Shown here: positions 63,985-64,000 of the stretch, one piece after another
Position numbering within the stretch: the first letter of the stretch is position 1
Layout of the letters: every line of letters starts with the position of its first letter
Assembly (NCBI RefSeq): GCF_030053895.1
Contig: NZ_CP125781.1
Span: forward strand, 2,914,001 to 2,978,000
Direction of reading: 5' to 3'
Length of the DNA: 64,000 nucleotides
DNA from: Trabulsiella odontotermitis
GTDB lineage: Bacteria; Pseudomonadota; Gammaproteobacteria; Enterobacterales; Enterobacteriaceae
Position numbers and translations under genes: made by a program
The notes under the pieces: generated by a model
Seen by the model: only the letters and a program-made list of their open reading frames with translations
The model's database searches: none
Told to the model about the DNA's origin: nothing

Positions 63985-64000
63985 ATGGATTTTACCGCCG
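63985..64000 (+). CDS. moeA: MoeA, molybdopterin molybdotransferase (first five codons)
   Basis: Only the start, MDFTA, is inside the window. It aligns with E. coli MoeA (MEFTTG) and is preceded by CAGGAG; position and direction opposite iaaA match E. coli. MoeA inserts molybdate into molybdopterin, the cofactor needed by the hydroxylase at 44519-48242. The call rests mainly on synteny. Confidence 0.8.

Overview
The window is a contiguous piece of an enterobacterial chromosome close to Escherichia/Salmonella. Protein identity to E. coli is high throughout, but the accessory content (a gfr operon and a molybdenum hydroxylase beside rimO) best fits a Citrobacter-type genome. The genus is an inference from gene content. 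The sequence is almost fully coding. I see no IS element, prophage, CRISPR array, tRNA or rRNA.

Layout. (1) 1-23767 follows the E. coli 46-47 min region: mdtABCD-baeSR (RND/MFS efflux and envelope-stress two-component system), trhP, the sRNA CyaR, yegS, fbaB, yegTUV (probable nucleoside/sugar uptake and kinase operon) with its GntR-type neighbour yegW, thiMD under a TPP riboswitch, an rcnB without rcnRA, mrp and metG. (2) At 23767/23803 the gene order jumps. From rlmC to moeA the window follows the E. coli 18-19 min region read backwards: rlmC, ybjO, potIHGF, ybjN-rimK-nfsA-ybjC, grxA, ybjM, ybjL, RybB, ybjJI, mdfA, ybjG, deoR, dacC, gstB, yliI, bssR, rimO, gsiDCBA, iaaA, moeA. This is what one large inversion about the replication terminus would produce. 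(3) Two accessory blocks flank rimO. A two-gene molybdenum hydroxylase (2Fe-2S subunit plus a fused Mo-FAD subunit) lies between bssR and rimO. A complete mannose-family PTS operon with two SIS-domain deglycases and its LevR-type activator (gfrABCDEF-gfrR) lies where E. coli has pdeI-dgcI.

How the parts work together. BaeSR controls the MdtABC pump. ThiM and ThiD salvage the thiamine precursors and are shut off by TPP. PotFGHI imports putrescine. GsiABCD with IaaA imports glutathione and processes isoaspartyl peptides. The Gfr PTS phosphorylates Amadori compounds (fructoselysine/glucoselysine) on entry and GfrE/GfrF cleave them. Its promoter is a perfect -24/-12 sigma-54 site that needs GfrR. 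Other regulatory signals read directly are the CyaR and RybB sRNA genes with their CRP-type and sigma-E-type promoters, a perfect PmrA (BasR) box between mdfA and ybjG, a Cra-like site between fbaB and yegT, and several perfect-stem intergenic hairpins.

The most interesting unexplained signals are three. A 14-bp inverted repeat would mask the gfrA start codon only in read-through RNA. The ybjL leader can fold into a three-way junction. The Mo-FAD subunit has an unusual domain order.
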